Below are positions 1 to 11,175 of a stretch of 64,000 nt of DNA, piece after piece. Each line of letters opens with the position of its first letter. The stretch's first letter is position 1. Source of the DNA: Phocoenobacter atlanticus subsp. cyclopteri (GTDB taxonomy: Bacteria > Pseudomonadota > Gammaproteobacteria > Enterobacterales > Pasteurellaceae); contig NZ_CP074346.1 in the NCBI RefSeq assembly GCF_018343795.1, forward strand, positions 1,736,001-1,800,000, given 5' to 3'. The translations under genes and the position numbers were made by a program. The notes beneath the pieces are model-generated. The model worked only from the letters and a program-made list of their open reading frames with translations. It searched no databases and was not told the origin of the DNA.

Positions 1-157
1 AATCTATGGCTTAGAAGAAGAAAATGAAGATATTTTGGTGCATATTGTCTCGCGTGAAATAGCCTATCAATGGATAGAAGAAGGCAAGATCGATAATGTA
101 ATTGCTGTTCTAGGATTGCAGTGGTTACAGTTAAATTATCACAAATTTAGAAAATAA
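1..157 (+). CDS. nudF: ADP-ribose pyrophosphatase, C-terminal end (partial)
   Basis: Only the last 51 codons are present, in the frame starting at base 2 and ending with TAA at 155-157. The residues, including EENEDI, VSREIAYQW and GKIDN, match the end of the NudF family of Nudix hydrolases, which cleave ADP-ribose to AMP and ribose 5-phosphate. The Nudix box itself lies outside the window. The position just upstream of cpdA supports the call, because nudF and cpdA are neighbours in many gammaproteobacteria. The family assignment rests on the C-terminus alone. Confidence 0.75.
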   Translation, partial: IYGLEEENEDILVHIVSREIAYQWIEEGKIDNVIAVLGLQWLQLNYHKFRK

Positions 158-237
158 ATAAGATTTAGTTCACAAATTTAAACATTTCTTGCTGATTTTT
201 TTTATGAAATAGGTAAAGTAGTTACACTTTATTTTTA

Positions 238-1074
238 ATGAAATCAGTAATGGATTATTTTTATCAACCACTTCAAAAAAATGAAAGTATCCGTATTTTA
301 CAAATTACGGATACGCATTTGTTTTCGAAAAGAAATGAACAATTGTTAGGAATGAATACAACTAACAGTTTTCAAGCTGTGCTGGATGCTATTTTAGATA
401 ACCCGTTTCAGTTTGAGCTTGTGTTAGCAACTGGAGACTTAGTACAAGATCATAATGAACAAGGTTATCACTGCTTTGCAAAAATGGTAGAACCACTAGA
501 GAAACCTATTTTTTGGTTACCAGGTAATCACGATCAAGCTCAAATGGAAAAACCATTACAACAGTATTCACAAATTAACCCACAAAAACAAATTTTAATT
601 GGAGATAAATGGCAGATTTTAATGCTAGATAGCCAAGTATTTGGGGTACCATACGGCAAATTAAGTTCACACCAATTAGATTGGTTACACACAAAATTAG
701 AGCAAAACAAAGAGCGTTATACTTTGATCGCATTACATCATAATATCTTACCAACTTATTCTGCTTGGTTAGATCAACACAGTTTACGCAATGTCCACGA
801 TTTTGCCCAAATAATAAAACCTTATCACAATATCAAAGCCATTATTCACGGACATATTCATCAAGAAATGGATCAAATATGGAAAGGTATACGTATTTTA
901 TCTACGCCTTCAACTTGTATTCAATTCAAACCCAATAGCAATAATTTTACTCTAGACTTAATTCCACAAGGTTGGCGAGAAATAGTTTTACATCCAGATG
1001 GTTCAATAAATACAGAGGTTAAACGTCTTGCAACAAATGAATTCTTACCTGATTTTAGCGCAGAAGGGTACTAG
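238..1074 (+). CDS. cpdA: 3',5'-cyclic-AMP phosphodiesterase
   Basis: Predicted 278 aa, close to the 275 aa of E. coli CpdA. It is a cytosolic metallophosphoesterase that hydrolyses cAMP to AMP and so lowers CRP-dependent signalling, which in this family also affects competence. The metal-binding motifs occur in order: DTH near residue 25, GD near 66, GNHD near 97, LHHN near 165 and HGHIH near 205. The ATG at 238 gives an N-terminus like that of homologs; the ATG at 250 is an alternative. It follows the nudF end and converges on hfq, with a shared terminator between them. Confidence 0.93.
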   Translation: MKSVMDYFYQPLQKNESIRILQITDTHLFSKRNEQLLGMNTTNSFQAVLDAILDNPFQFELVLATGDLVQDHNEQGYHCFAKMVEPLEKPIFWLPGNHDQAQMEKPLQQYSQINPQKQILIGDKWQILMLDSQVFGVPYGKLSSHQLDWLHTKLEQNKERYTLIALHHNILPTYSAWLDQHSLRNVHDFAQIIKPYHNIKAIIHGHIHQEMDQIWKGIRILSTPSTCIQFKPNSNNFTLDLIPQGWREIVLHPDGSINTEVKRLATNEFLPDFSAEGY

Positions 1075-1093
1075 ATCCTTTTGAATAAACGAA

Positions 1094-1128
1094 AAAAACC
1101 AAACGAATTTAGTTTTCACTTGGTTTTT
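1094..1128. terminator. Bidirectional terminator between cpdA and hfq
   Basis: The arms AAAAACCAA (1094-1102) and TTGGTTTTT (1120-1128) form a stem with A and T tails on the two sides, so the hairpin can end transcription from both converging genes. Confidence 0.75.
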
Positions 1129-1150
1129 ATAAGAAATTTCAGCCTTAAAA

Positions 1151-1441
1151 CTACTCTGTACCGACACTTTCAACTTGAGACTCTGCTTGATTACAAGATT
1201 GAGGGGTAGCTTGTGGATGATTATTGTTATTATGAGATATTGCTCGTGCAGGAACAATAGTCGAAATAGCATGCTTATATACCATTTGACTCACTGTATT
1301 TTTTAATAAAATAACAAACTGATCAAATGATTCAATTTGACCTTGTAACTTAATTCCATTAACGAGATAAATAGAAACAGGAATCCTTTCACGGCGTAGT
1401 GAATTTAAATATGGATCTTGTAAAGATTGACCTTTTGCCAT
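1151..1441 (-). CDS. hfq: RNA chaperone Hfq
   Basis: Predicted 96 aa. Hfq is an Sm-like hexameric RNA chaperone that pairs small RNAs with mRNAs. The start [20 protein letters not shown] is the family signature. The Sm1 segment (about residues 18-45, containing [16 protein letters not shown]) and the Sm2 segment with YKHAIS (about 55-60) are present. The tail is rich in Asn and Gln, as expected for the disordered C-terminus. It lies 91 bases downstream of miaA on the same strand, the conserved miaA-hfq order, and is probably co-transcribed with it. Confidence 0.97.
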   Translation of the reverse strand: MAKGQSLQDPYLNSLRRERIPVSIYLVNGIKLQGQIESFDQFVILLKNTVSQMVYKHAISTIVPARAISHNNNNHPQATPQSCNQAESQVESVGTE

Positions 1442-1532
1442 AACAATCGTTCCTTTTAATTATTGTTTTATACGAAAGAATAGTACGATTAAAAGTAATA
1501 AAAATACAATAAATCGATAAAATTATACCCTT

Positions 1533-2465
1533 TTATAATTTTAACTCAATGATCTTTTTCATTTTAATATAAGAATTATCTAGTTCTAGACTATCCAACC
1601 ATTCTATCTCACTTTTCCATCCTCGCAACCAAGTTATTTGACGTTTAGCAAGCTGTCTTGTGGCACAGATACCTTTAAAAATTGCGTCATCAAGAGAAAT
1701 ATCACCTTGCAAGTGCTCCCACATTTGGCGATAACCGACACAACGAATTGAAGGCAAATCAATATGTAAATCTTTACGTTCAAATAACCGCTCAACCTCT
1801 TGTTTAAAACCAAGATCTATCATTTTATGAAAACGCTGTTCTATTCGTTGATGTAATATAGCTCGATCTTGAGGAGAGATTGCAAATTGCAAAACATCAT
1901 AGGGTAATACCTCTCCTTTTTGAGCGATTAACTCTGTCATTGTTTTACCTGAAATATAAAAGACCTCTAAGGCTCGTCCAATTCGTTGGCTATCATTTTC
2001 ATTAATACGTTGTCCTGCAACAGGGTCAATACTTAATAACTCTTTATGTAATTCTACCCAGCCTATTTTTTCCGCTTTAGCTTGAATTCTTTCCCTTATT
2101 TCTGGTTGCGAAGAAGGTAAGGGTGAAAGTCCTTCCACCAAGCCTTTGTAATACAGCATTGTACCTCCAACTAAAAGAGGAATTTTCCCTGCTGTCGTAA
2201 TTTCAGCCATTTCTTGTCGTGCATCTTCACAGAAATTTGCAACAGAATAGGATTCTGCAGGATCGATAATATCAATTAAACGATGTGGTGCCTGAGCCAA
2301 CTCTTGTTTAGTTGGCTTAGCGGTGCCAATATCCATACCTTTATAAATTAAGGCTGAATCAACACTGATAACTTCAACGGGTAAATTTTTTCTTAATTGG
2401 ATAGCAAGATCTGTTTTTCCTGAAGCGGTAGGACCCATTAAAAAAATAGCGAGAGGTTTTTGCAT
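1533..2465 (-). CDS. miaA: tRNA dimethylallyltransferase
   Basis: Predicted 310 aa, the normal length. MiaA transfers a dimethylallyl group to N6 of A37 in tRNAs that read codons starting with U. The P-loop [11 protein letters not shown] is at about residues 11-21, followed by the [16 protein letters not shown] substrate-binding segment and the downstream RQLAKRQ.TW.R motif. It heads a miaA-hfq pair. An inverted pair of uptake-like sequences lies upstream, between it and hemB, and probably acts as the hemB terminator. Confidence 0.97.
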   Translation of the reverse strand: MQKPLAIFLMGPTASGKTDLAIQLRKNLPVEVISVDSALIYKGMDIGTAKPTKQELAQAPHRLIDIIDPAESYSVANFCEDARQEMAEITTAGKIPLLVGGTMLYYKGLVEGLSPLPSSQPEIRERIQAKAEKIGWVELHKELLSIDPVAGQRINENDSQRIGRALEVFYISGKTMTELIAQKGEVLPYDVLQFAISPQDRAILHQRIEQRFHKMIDLGFKQEVERLFERKDLHIDLPSIRCVGYRQMWEHLQGDISLDDAIFKGICATRQLAKRQITWLRGWKSEIEWLDSLELDNSYIKMKKIIELKL

Positions 2466-2490
2466 AAAAATAGCCTTTTGTAGAAAATAA

Positions 2491-2535
2491 ACAAGCGGTC
2501 ACTTTTGCAAATTTTCTTACAAATGTGACCGCTTA
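2491..2535. repeat. Inverted pair of DNA-uptake-like sequences (likely hemB terminator)
   Basis: One arm reads AAGCGGTCACTTTTGCAAA and the other, in opposite orientation, ends TGTGACCGCTT. The arms can form a stem at the 3' end of hemB. Pasteurellaceae commonly use head-to-head uptake signal sequences as intrinsic terminators. Confidence 0.75.
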
Positions 2536-2552
2536 AATTCAAATTATTTTAT

Positions 2553-4718
<2,166 letters not shown>

Positions 4719-4814
4719 ATTTGTATCCTTTAAATTTAAATACCTATCAATAATTTGATAGATTATATCAGATCATCTTTTTTAGAAAGGTGTGATCTTA
4801 CATTGAATGATGTA

Positions 4815-5744
4815 TCACAAATTTGCATAACAATTATGCTTAAAAATTTTATTTTGACACAATCTACCATTCATTTCTGAAATTTTGTTCGAGATCATTT
4901 CAATATTCATTCGTTCATTTTTTAGGAAAGAAGGTAATTTATCTACCTCTTTAATTTTATTAAAAGATTCCATATTTATTTTATAATCATTAACCACATT
5001 ATTATACGATTCAATCAACACTTTTTCAGCCTCCAAAAGAGCTTGTAACAATCTTTCATATTGTGACAAATTATCTTGTGTTGGTGATTGTAATGTTAAG
5101 TTTAAGGCATTATTAGTTTTATTATAAGAATCAATAAAATTTAGTTTGTTTTTCTGATAGTTAGCAATTTTTTTATTGAACTCAGATATCATCAATTTAG
5201 CCTGAGGATCTACATTACTTTTTGTCACATTTTTTTCTACTGGTTGTTGAATTTTTTCATTCTTTACTTCTACCTTGGTAACATTTGTTTCTGTTTGAGG
5301 CATAGGTTTTTGAACAATATTTTCTTTTTTAACTTCGTTATTTTTGTGAATAACTGCTTTCTGCTCAACTCTTGGTTCTGACTCTTTCTTCCCTTGAATA
5401 GCTTCCACTTTTGTAGATTTAGTCACTTTTTTATTGTAAGGAGAATTTTCAAATAACGGATATCTTACCGAAGAACAATAACTATCATTAGGAATTTTTC
5501 CTTGTGCTTTCCATTCATTTAAAATTTGCTCAGATGCTTGTTTATTCAGATTTGCAACAGAAACTAAAAACCATCCTCCACTTTTTAAAATTCTTACATT
5601 ATCAAAATTATTATATTTACGAACTTCATCTCGAGTCGTTTTGAGAGATTTACTAGAATGTATAATAACATCACAAATAGAAGCTTGAGCATACATAGGT
5701 AAAAAAGTAATTATGCTAGTAAGTAAAAAAACGAGTTTCTTCAT
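4815..5744 (-). CDS. Secreted protein with one SPOR-like repeat, tandem paralog B
   Basis: Predicted 309 aa, function not recognised. The signal peptide ends at AQA near residue 21. One Cys-bounded repeat (from CDVIIHSSKSLKTTRDEV to NDSYCSS) is followed by a Lys/Glu/Val-rich linker and the same helical C-terminal domain as paralog A. Paralog A has one extra repeat and a shorter linker. The non-coding DNA just after the stop (4808-4830) resembles the first bases of hemB at 3552-3570, so the duplicated unit included the hemB 5' end. It lies between tatC and paralog A on the same strand. Confidence 0.75.
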   Translation of the reverse strand: MKKLVFLLTSIITFLPMYAQASICDVIIHSSKSLKTTRDEVRKYNNFDNVRILKSGGWFLVSVANLNKQASEQILNEWKAQGKIPNDSYCSSVRYPLFENSPYNKKVTKSTKVEAIQGKKESEPRVEQKAVIHKNNEVKKENIVQKPMPQTETNVTKVEVKNEKIQQPVEKNVTKSNVDPQAKLMISEFNKKIANYQKNKLNFIDSYNKTNNALNLTLQSPTQDNLSQYERLLQALLEAEKVLIESYNNVVNDYKINMESFNKIKEVDKLPSFLKNERMNIEMISNKISEMNGRLCQNKIFKHNCYANL

Positions 5745-5796
5745 TTTTAAATCCTTAGTTAAAATAGTAACAAATTACAATTATATCTGTTTATGG

Positions 5797-6516
5797 TTAT
5801 TTTTTCTCATAAAATTGAGAAAAAATCAACCCGACTTCAAATAATAGAACCATTGGAATAGCCAACAATGTTTGTGAAAACATATCTGGAGGTGTAAGTA
5901 ACATTCCAATAACAAAAGCAATCACAATAATATAAGGTCGTTTTGCTTTTAAATCTTTTACTGTCGTTACCCCTGCCCAACACAATAGAATAATAGCAAC
6001 AGGGACTTCAAAACAAACACCAAACGCTAAAAAAATAGTTAAAATAAAATCAAGATAACTGGCAATATCCGTTGCCATTGTTACCCCTTCTGGGGTGGTA
6101 CTGGTTAAAAAACCAAATACTAATGGAAAAACCACATAATAAGCAAAAGCAACCCCAACATAGAATAGTAACGTGCTAGAAACAAGTAATGGATAAACCA
6201 AACGTTTTTCATGTTTATAAAGAGCGGGAGCCACAAATGCCCATATTTGATACAAAATATAAGGAACAGATAAGAATACAGCAACCACAAGTGTTAATTT
6301 AATTGGTGTAAAAAAAGGTGTCGCTACATTGGTGGCAATCATTGTTGCACCAGAGGGTAAACGCTCAGTTAAAGGTGTTGCTAACAATGAATAAATATCA
6401 TTTGCCCAAAATACCAATAAAACAAAAACAATACCAATACAAGCAAGTGAATGTAACAAACGACTACGTAATTCAACGAGATGACTAATTAAAGGTTGTG
6501 ACTGCTCAACTGACAT
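5797..6516 (-). CDS. tatC: Sec-independent protein translocase TatC
   Basis: Predicted 239 aa with six hydrophobic segments. TatC is the membrane receptor for twin-arginine signal peptides. The N-terminal motif [16 protein letters not shown] and the family segment around [14 protein letters not shown] are conserved. It overlaps the end of tatB by about 11 bases and closes the tatABC operon, so it is probably translationally coupled. Confidence 0.97.
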   Translation of the reverse strand: MSVEQSQPLISHLVELRSRLLHSLACIGIVFVLLVFWANDIYSLLATPLTERLPSGATMIATNVATPFFTPIKLTLVVAVFLSVPYILYQIWAFVAPALYKHEKRLVYPLLVSSTLLFYVGVAFAYYVVFPLVFGFLTSTTPEGVTMATDIASYLDFILTIFLAFGVCFEVPVAIILLCWAGVTTVKDLKAKRPYIIVIAFVIGMLLTPPDMFSQTLLAIPMVLLFEVGLIFSQFYEKK

Positions 6517-6943
6517 TCTCTTTCCCTCTCATCTCTTTTTTCTCTTGAGGATAATTATCTTCATATATTTCTTCAATATCCTCATCGTCTTCCGCCAATT
6601 CGGCTAACTCATCTTCATAAGGTGTATTTTCATCTCTTTGAGGTATGTCTTTTTTGATACTCTCTTCTAATTCCTTCGCAGAACGTTTTAAATCACTTAT
6701 TGTTTCAGAAAGTTCGGGAGATAAACTCTGTAAATTCATTTTTTCTGCCTTTTTGATACTTTCTTGTAACTCTTGTAATCTCAATTCTTCAGATAGTTCA
6801 TCACGCACATTATTTGCAAGATTTTTAATAGCACCGACCCACCCCATTACCGTTTTTATTGCAAGAGGAAGACGTTGAGGACCTAAAACAACTAATCCAA
6901 TAATAAAAATAAGCAATAATTCAGAAAAGCCAATATCAAACAT
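6506..6943 (-). CDS. tatB: Sec-independent protein translocase TatB
   Basis: Predicted 145 aa, slightly shorter than E. coli TatB. The N-terminal membrane helix starts [20 protein letters not shown] and is followed by the GPQRLP hinge and an amphipathic helix, then an acidic, Glu/Asp-rich tail. With TatC it forms the complex that recognises folded substrates carrying twin-arginine signals. It lies 8 bases after tatA and overlaps tatC. Confidence 0.96.
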   Translation of the reverse strand: MFDIGFSELLLIFIIGLVVLGPQRLPLAIKTVMGWVGAIKNLANNVRDELSEELRLQELQESIKKAEKMNLQSLSPELSETISDLKRSAKELEESIKKDIPQRDENTPYEDELAELAEDDEDIEEIYEDNYPQEKKEMRGKENVS

Positions 6944-6951
6944 ATATTAAC

Positions 6952-7134
6952 CTATTCTTGATCGGATTTTTTTGAAATTTGATTCTCTTCAGACTGTTCA
7001 TCTTTCATTGCTTTTTTAAAGCCTTTGACAGACTCACCTAGATCAGATCCTAGCGAACGTAATTTTTTAGTACCAAAAAGTAACACCACTACCACTACAA
7101 TCAGTAGTAATTGCCATAAACTAATTCCACCCAT
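6952..7134 (-). CDS. tatA: Sec-independent protein translocase TatA
   Basis: Predicted 60 aa, short for the family but with all key parts. The transmembrane helix ([20 protein letters not shown]) is followed by the FGTKKL hinge and the amphipathic helix [16 protein letters not shown], then a short charged tail. TatA oligomerises to form the pore-like element of the twin-arginine translocase. First gene of tatABC; its start is preceded by an AAGGAAC-like ribosome site. Confidence 0.95.
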   Translation of the reverse strand: MGGISLWQLLLIVVVVVLLFGTKKLRSLGSDLGESVKGFKKAMKDEQSEENQISKKSDQE

Positions 7135-7198
7135 AATTTGTTCCTTTTAATTAAAATTCAACCGTTTAATTATACGAGTTTTTTAATAAAAAAACAGT

Positions 7199-7252
7199 AA
7201 GCGGTGACATTTGTTTCAAAATTTGCAAAAATTTTGCATAAAGTAACCGCTT
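7199..7252. repeat. Inverted pair of DNA-uptake-like sequences
   Basis: AAGCGGTGACATTTG with a following TTTGCAAA is mirrored by AAGTAACCGCTTA at the other end. It lies upstream of tatA and at the left edge of the scar region, and can form a stem-loop. Confidence 0.65.
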
Positions 7253-7270
7253 ATTTTTTATAATAACAAG

Positions 7271-7338
7271 CCAAATTCTAAAATTAACAAAGGCACGCTA
7301 ACCCAAATCGGTAAGCTTTCAAACTTCCAAAGAGAGCC
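7271..7338 (-). pseudogene. Remnant of a ubiB 3' end
   Basis: About 68 bp closely match the end of the intact ubiB (8586-8653), sharing stretches such as CTAACCCAAATCGGTAA. Translated on the minus strand it gives [16 protein letters not shown], against [16 protein letters not shown] in UbiB. It shows that this segment was duplicated before the region decayed. Confidence 0.75.
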
Positions 7339-7344
7339 AATCAA

Positions 7345-7555
7345 TTAATCCGAGACACTCAAACCTTACGTGGGCAAAAACAGTTACGAGAATTAACCAA
7401 TGTTGCACATCAAAGAAATAGAGCTACAGTGCTATTTGCCATTTTACATTCAGGGATAAATTCCTTTCAAGTAGCAGAACAGATTGATCCTAAATATGCT
7501 GAGTTATGCAAAACTGCATAATTAAATGGTATGCAGATGCTTGACTATAAATGAA
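7345..7555 (+). pseudogene. sfsA: sfsA 3' remnant, copy 1
   Basis: The plus-strand frame from about 7345 encodes RDTQTLRGQKQLRELTNVA, LFAILHSGINSFQ and EQIDPKYAEL, then a stop. These align with the C-terminal third of SfsA, a DNA/RNA-binding protein with a nuclease-like fold. The start and the N-terminal two thirds are absent, so it cannot make a functional protein. It is the left of two copies that bracket the toxin-antitoxin pair. The rest of the stretch 7135-7636 holds only the ubiB remnant and the uptake-like pair. Confidence 0.8.
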
Positions 7556-7598
7556 AAGATAGATATATAAGAAGATATTATTTAATCAGTTTAATTTT

Positions 7599-7615
7599 GT
7601 GTTACAATGTGTTAC
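7599..7615 (+). promoter_or_regulatory. Promoter/operator of the toxin-antitoxin pair
   Basis: The heptamer GTGTTAC occurs at 7599-7605 and again at 7609-7615, one helical turn apart, overlapping a TACAAT -10-like box. Such direct repeats over the promoter are typical operators for ribbon-helix-helix antitoxins, so autoregulation is inferred. Confidence 0.45.
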
Positions 7616-7636
7616 TTTTAAAAATAGGAGCGACTT

Positions 7637-7885
7637 ATGAGTCACGTTACCTCTATCAGATTTGATGATGAATTGAAAAATGATATTCAATTCTTAGCTG
7701 AAAGATACAACTGTAAGCCCCACAAAATTATGGTTGAAAATATGAAGCGAGCAGTGAAAGAAGAAGTTGAAAAAATCCGCTTTATTGAAGAAGCTGAACA
7801 GGAATACTTGAAAATGAAATCCCTAGAAAATTACGGATTAACAATGGATGAAGTTCGCTCTCAATTAGGCTTGAAAAATGACTAA
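7637..7885 (+). CDS. Ribbon-helix-helix antitoxin
   Basis: Predicted 82 aa. The N-terminus TSIRFDDELKNDIQFLAERY fits a ribbon-helix-helix DNA-binding domain (CopG/ParD/RelB class). The acidic C-terminal helices would wrap the toxin. It has a good ribosome site (AGGAG at 7627) and overlaps the downstream toxin gene by 8 bases, the usual arrangement for type II systems. It is expected to neutralise the toxin and repress its own promoter. The exact family was not resolved. Confidence 0.8.
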   Translation: MSHVTSIRFDDELKNDIQFLAERYNCKPHKIMVENMKRAVKEEVEKIRFIEEAEQEYLKMKSLENYGLTMDEVRSQLGLKND

Positions 7886-8168
7886 AATTATTGTTTCGCC
7901 AAAAGTGATTGATTTGATAAATAAATATGCTTTTCAATTAAGTGAATTTACAGGTTACAAAGAAACAGGAGATAATTTTAAGCAACAATGTTATGACGCA
8001 ATTGAAAGCCTAACCTTATTTCCTGAACGTTACAGACAATATGTTAAATATTCAGATTTTAGAGAGCTAATCGTAGGTAATCATATTATTTTATATCGTT
8101 ATGATCGCCATATTGACACTGTTTTTATTTCAAATATAAAAAATACTAAACAAGAACATTATATGTAG
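7878..8168 (+). CDS. RelE/ParE-superfamily toxin
   Basis: Predicted 96 aa. The pattern of an N-terminal helix pair, the central FPERYRQYVKYSDFRELIVGNHIILYRYD core and a final beta-strand (VFISNIKNTKQ) is that of the RelE/ParE fold. Members either cleave mRNA on the ribosome or inhibit gyrase; which applies here cannot be told from sequence. Arg residues in the core (FRELIVG, YRYD) are typical. It forms a two-gene module with the antitoxin and is inserted between two sfsA remnants. Confidence 0.82.
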   Translation: MTKIIVSPKVIDLINKYAFQLSEFTGYKETGDNFKQQCYDAIESLTLFPERYRQYVKYSDFRELIVGNHIILYRYDRHIDTVFISNIKNTKQEHYM

Positions 8169-8345
8169 GACAGTGGTGCTGTTTGCCATTTTACATTCAG
8201 AAATAAATTCCTTTCAAATAGTAGAACAAATCGACCCTAAATATGCCAAATCGCACAATTAAATGGCGTGCAAATGCTTTGCTATAAAGCGAAACTTTTA
8301 TGCCCAAATGGTGTGGCAATGGAATTCGTTGCACCGATTTCATTT
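8168..8345 (+). pseudogene. sfsA: sfsA 3' remnant, copy 2
   Basis: The frame encodes VVLFAILHSEINSFQ and EQIDPKYAK, then a stop. After a shift of frame it continues GVQMLCYKAKLL and GVAMEFVAPISFE, matching the C-terminus of SfsA. It is clearly similar to copy 1 at the DNA level, so the two copies are a broken duplication on either side of the toxin-antitoxin pair. Beyond 8345 the stretch to 8500 shows no gene I can support. Confidence 0.75.
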
Positions 8346-8502
8346 GAATAACAAACCACTAAAAATCACTGCTTTTATGTATGAAAAATGGCAATATGTA
8401 AAAAGTTCTATTAAAAAACAACATATTGGATGAAAAAAGCTGCAAGAAATGGGGATAAAAATGCTCAAAAATTCTGTAAAAAACACTAATTTCTTTTAAT
8501 CA

Positions 8503-8542
8503 AAAACCTGTTGTAAAAAATTGCAACAGGTTTTTTGTTGTG
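8503..8542. terminator. Strong hairpin terminator near the ubiB end
   Basis: AAAAACCTGTTG and CAACAGGTTTTTT are complementary with a short A/T-rich loop and end in a T run. The hairpin can serve both the plus-strand scar region and minus-strand ubiB. Confidence 0.7.
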
Positions 8543-8570
8543 AAAATTTGTAGGATGAATTGTATTCGCC

Positions 8571-10193
8571 CTATTTCATCAATATCCATAATTCAGCCAG
8601 TAATAAAGGTACACTAACCCAAATCGGTAAAGTTTCAAACTTCCAAAGTGTGCCGAGTAATGCCAACCCTACAATAATCCAACGTGTGCGTTTTTCACTG
8701 CTTTTAGCTTTTTTTTCTAGGCTTTGATTGATTGCTTGTAAATGTTTGTTAATCTGTTTTTGTTGCTGAAACGCATTAAACATTGCCTCAGGGAATTCCG
8801 CAAAATGTTCTCTAAATTGCGGTAAATGTTGCTGAATATCTTTAAACATTGCTTTAACACCGATTTGTTCGTTAAGCCAGTTTTGTAAAAATGGTTTGGC
8901 GGTTTTCCATAAATCTAATTCAGGGTAAATTTGTCTGCCTAAGCCTTCAATATAGAGCAAGGTTTTTTGGAGCAAGACCAACTGTGGTTGCACTTCCATA
9001 TTAAATTCACGAGCGACTTTAAACAGGTTTAACAGCACGTGTCCAAAGGAGATTTCTGATAAAGGTTTGGCAAAAATCGGTTCGCACACTTCTCTAAATG
9101 CTTGTTCAAACGCGTCAATATCGGTATCGGCAGGTGTCCAACCTGATTCCACGTGCATTAAGGCGACACGGCGATAATCACGGTTGAAAAATGCCACAAA
9201 ACTTTCTGCGAGATAGCGTTTATCGTGCTGATTAAGTTGTCCGACAATGCCACAATCAATGCCGATATATTGTGGATTTTCAGGGTGGTTTGGGTTCACA
9301 AAAATATTTCCAGGGTGCATATCAGCGTGGAAAAAACTGTCCCTAAACACCTGTGTGAAAAAGACTTGCACGCCACGCTCAGAGAGCAATTTCATATCCG
9401 TACCATTCGCTTTCAGTTCGTCAATATTCGCCACATGAATACCATAAATGCGTTCCATTACGATCACATTTTTATGGCAAAAATCAGGGTACATTTCTGG
9501 AATATACAGCTCTTCGCTTTCGTAAAAATTCGCTCTTAAACGAATCGCATTATCCATCTCACGACGTAAATTCAGCTCGTCCGCTAAGGTTTTTTCATAC
9601 TCTTGCACCACTTCAACGGCACGTAGTCGCTTGCCCTCTGGGGATAATTTGGGGATTAAATGGGCAAGGCGATACATCAATTCAATATCAGATTTGATGA
9701 TCGGTTCAATCTCAGGGCGAATGACTTTTAGCACCACCTCTTTACCTGCAAGGGTTTGATTTTGATTGAATTTTGCGGTGTGAACCTGAGCAATAGAGGC
9801 AGAGGCTAAGGCATTTTCATCAAAATCATCAAACCATTTTTCTAATTTATCCCCTAAGGCGGTTTCAATAATTTGACGTGCTAATTTACCGTCAAAGGCT
9901 TCCACATTATCTTGTAATAATGCAAGCTGATCCGCTAATTCAGGCTCAAACAGATCACGGCGAGTGGAGAGCATTTGCCCTAATTTTATCCAAACTGGTC
10001 CTAATTCTTGCAAAGCTAAACGCAATCTTTCCCCAAAAGGTTTATCCGTGTGTTGATTTTTAATCCAAAATAGCCCTTTACGAGCGATACCTAACGAATT
10101 CGTCAGACGATGATCAGGAATTGCCTCATCAATGCCGTAGCGTAAAAAGGTTTCAATAATTCGATAAAAACGACGTGAATTTTTAAATTGCAT
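8571..10193 (-). CDS. ubiB: Ubiquinone biosynthesis protein UbiB (ABC1/COQ8 family)
   Basis: Predicted 540 aa, near the 546 aa of E. coli. UbiB is an atypical kinase-like ATPase needed for ubiquinone synthesis and trafficking. The KxGQ motif is seen in [15 protein letters not shown], the Ala-rich loop in [13 protein letters not shown], and catalytic-type segments in FHADMHPGN and IGIDCGIVG. Two hydrophobic helices at the C-terminus anchor it to the inner membrane. Its start overlaps the end of waaC by 11 bases, so the two are probably co-transcribed. Confidence 0.96.
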   Translation of the reverse strand: MQFKNSRRFYRIIETFLRYGIDEAIPDHRLTNSLGIARKGLFWIKNQHTDKPFGERLRLALQELGPVWIKLGQMLSTRRDLFEPELADQLALLQDNVEAFDGKLARQIIETALGDKLEKWFDDFDENALASASIAQVHTAKFNQNQTLAGKEVVLKVIRPEIEPIIKSDIELMYRLAHLIPKLSPEGKRLRAVEVVQEYEKTLADELNLRREMDNAIRLRANFYESEELYIPEMYPDFCHKNVIVMERIYGIHVANIDELKANGTDMKLLSERGVQVFFTQVFRDSFFHADMHPGNIFVNPNHPENPQYIGIDCGIVGQLNQHDKRYLAESFVAFFNRDYRRVALMHVESGWTPADTDIDAFEQAFREVCEPIFAKPLSEISFGHVLLNLFKVAREFNMEVQPQLVLLQKTLLYIEGLGRQIYPELDLWKTAKPFLQNWLNEQIGVKAMFKDIQQHLPQFREHFAEFPEAMFNAFQQQKQINKHLQAINQSLEKKAKSSEKRTRWIIVGLALLGTLWKFETLPIWVSVPLLLAELWILMK

Positions 10194-11175
10194 TTTCTGT
10201 TCTCAATTTGTCTAAAACTTGGCTTGGCTGAATGTTTTGCATTGAATCTGCCTGTAAATAATGCTGATTTTGACCGTAAGCCCCTATCAATTTGGGATCC
10301 GTTGCCCCATAAAGAATAATATTAGGCTTGTTTAATGCGGCGGTCAAATGGCTTAACCCCGTATCCACTGAAATCACACTTTGGCTATTTGCAATATGTT
10401 GAGCGAGTTCTGTTAAAGTGAGTTTTGGCAACACTTTTGCTAAGGGCGATACTGTGGCTAAACGTTCCGCTCGGGCTTGTTCCGTTACATTTCCCCAAGG
10501 TAAATGGACTTCAATTTGCTGAGTTGTGATTGCTTTAATAATTTCAATCCAATAGTTTTCATTCCAATGTTTATCTGCTCGTGTGGTGGAATGAATGGCG
10601 ACTATATAAGAAGTACAATAAGGATCACAAGCGGTAACATTTTGTGAAGAATTTGCAAATTTTACTGAAAATCTGTCCGCTATACCATAATCGCCGATTT
10701 GTGTCGGTTCAGGATAACCTAAACTTTTTGCAAGTAGCTGACGTATCCGTTCAACAGCGTGTTGCTGATAAGAAATAGTAAATTTTTCATCATAAAACAG
10801 ACTGCTTAATCCCTCTCTGGCACTTTGATTATCGTAGCCATATTTTGTGCCTTTGGCGAGATGTGTCACTAAATAAGTACTTTTAATCAGCCCTTGTGCG
10901 TCAATCACTGCATCGTATTGCGTGCTTTGTAATTGCTTTTTATAAGCCTGCCATTCCAGCCACGTTTGTCGCTGAAACAGATTTTTACGCCAATGACGAA
11001 TTTTGATAGGGATAACCTGATTGACAGCACTGTGCCATTTGGGAATTTCTGCAAAAGCCTGCTCAATCACCCAATCCACCTGTAAATCAGGAATGGCATT
11101 TTGTGCGTCGGTTAAAGCGGGCAAGGTGTGGATCACATCGCCCATTGATGACGTTTTTACAAGACAGATTTTCAT
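10183..11175 (-). CDS. waaC: Lipopolysaccharide heptosyltransferase I
   Basis: Predicted 330 aa, glycosyltransferase family 9. WaaC adds the first heptose to Kdo of the LPS inner core at the cytoplasmic face of the inner membrane. The start [20 protein letters not shown] is the family signature, and the ADP-heptose site is marked by [15 protein letters not shown] and [18 protein letters not shown]. It overlaps waaF by 4 bases and ubiB by 11. An uptake-like sequence lies inside the coding region near 10627-10665. Confidence 0.95.
   Translation of the reverse strand: MKICLVKTSSMGDVIHTLPALTDAQNAIPDLQVDWVIEQAFAEIPKWHSAVNQVIPIKIRHWRKNLFQRQTWLEWQAYKKQLQSTQYDAVIDAQGLIKSTYLVTHLAKGTKYGYDNQSAREGLSSLFYDEKFTISYQQHAVERIRQLLAKSLGYPEPTQIGDYGIADRFSVKFANSSQNVTACDPYCTSYIVAIHSTTRADKHWNENYWIEIIKAITTQQIEVHLPWGNVTEQARAERLATVSPLAKVLPKLTLTELAQHIANSQSVISVDTGLSHLTAALNKPNIILYGATDPKLIGAYGQNQHYLQADSMQNIQPSQVLDKLRTENAI

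Noticed and set aside
1045-1272. Minus-strand frame overlapping hfq and the cpdA end
   Set aside because: It spans the terminator and lies out of frame with hfq; nothing supports it.
9225-9539. Plus-strand open frames inside ubiB
   Set aside because: They run opposite to a well-conserved gene, have no ribosome site and show no family features.
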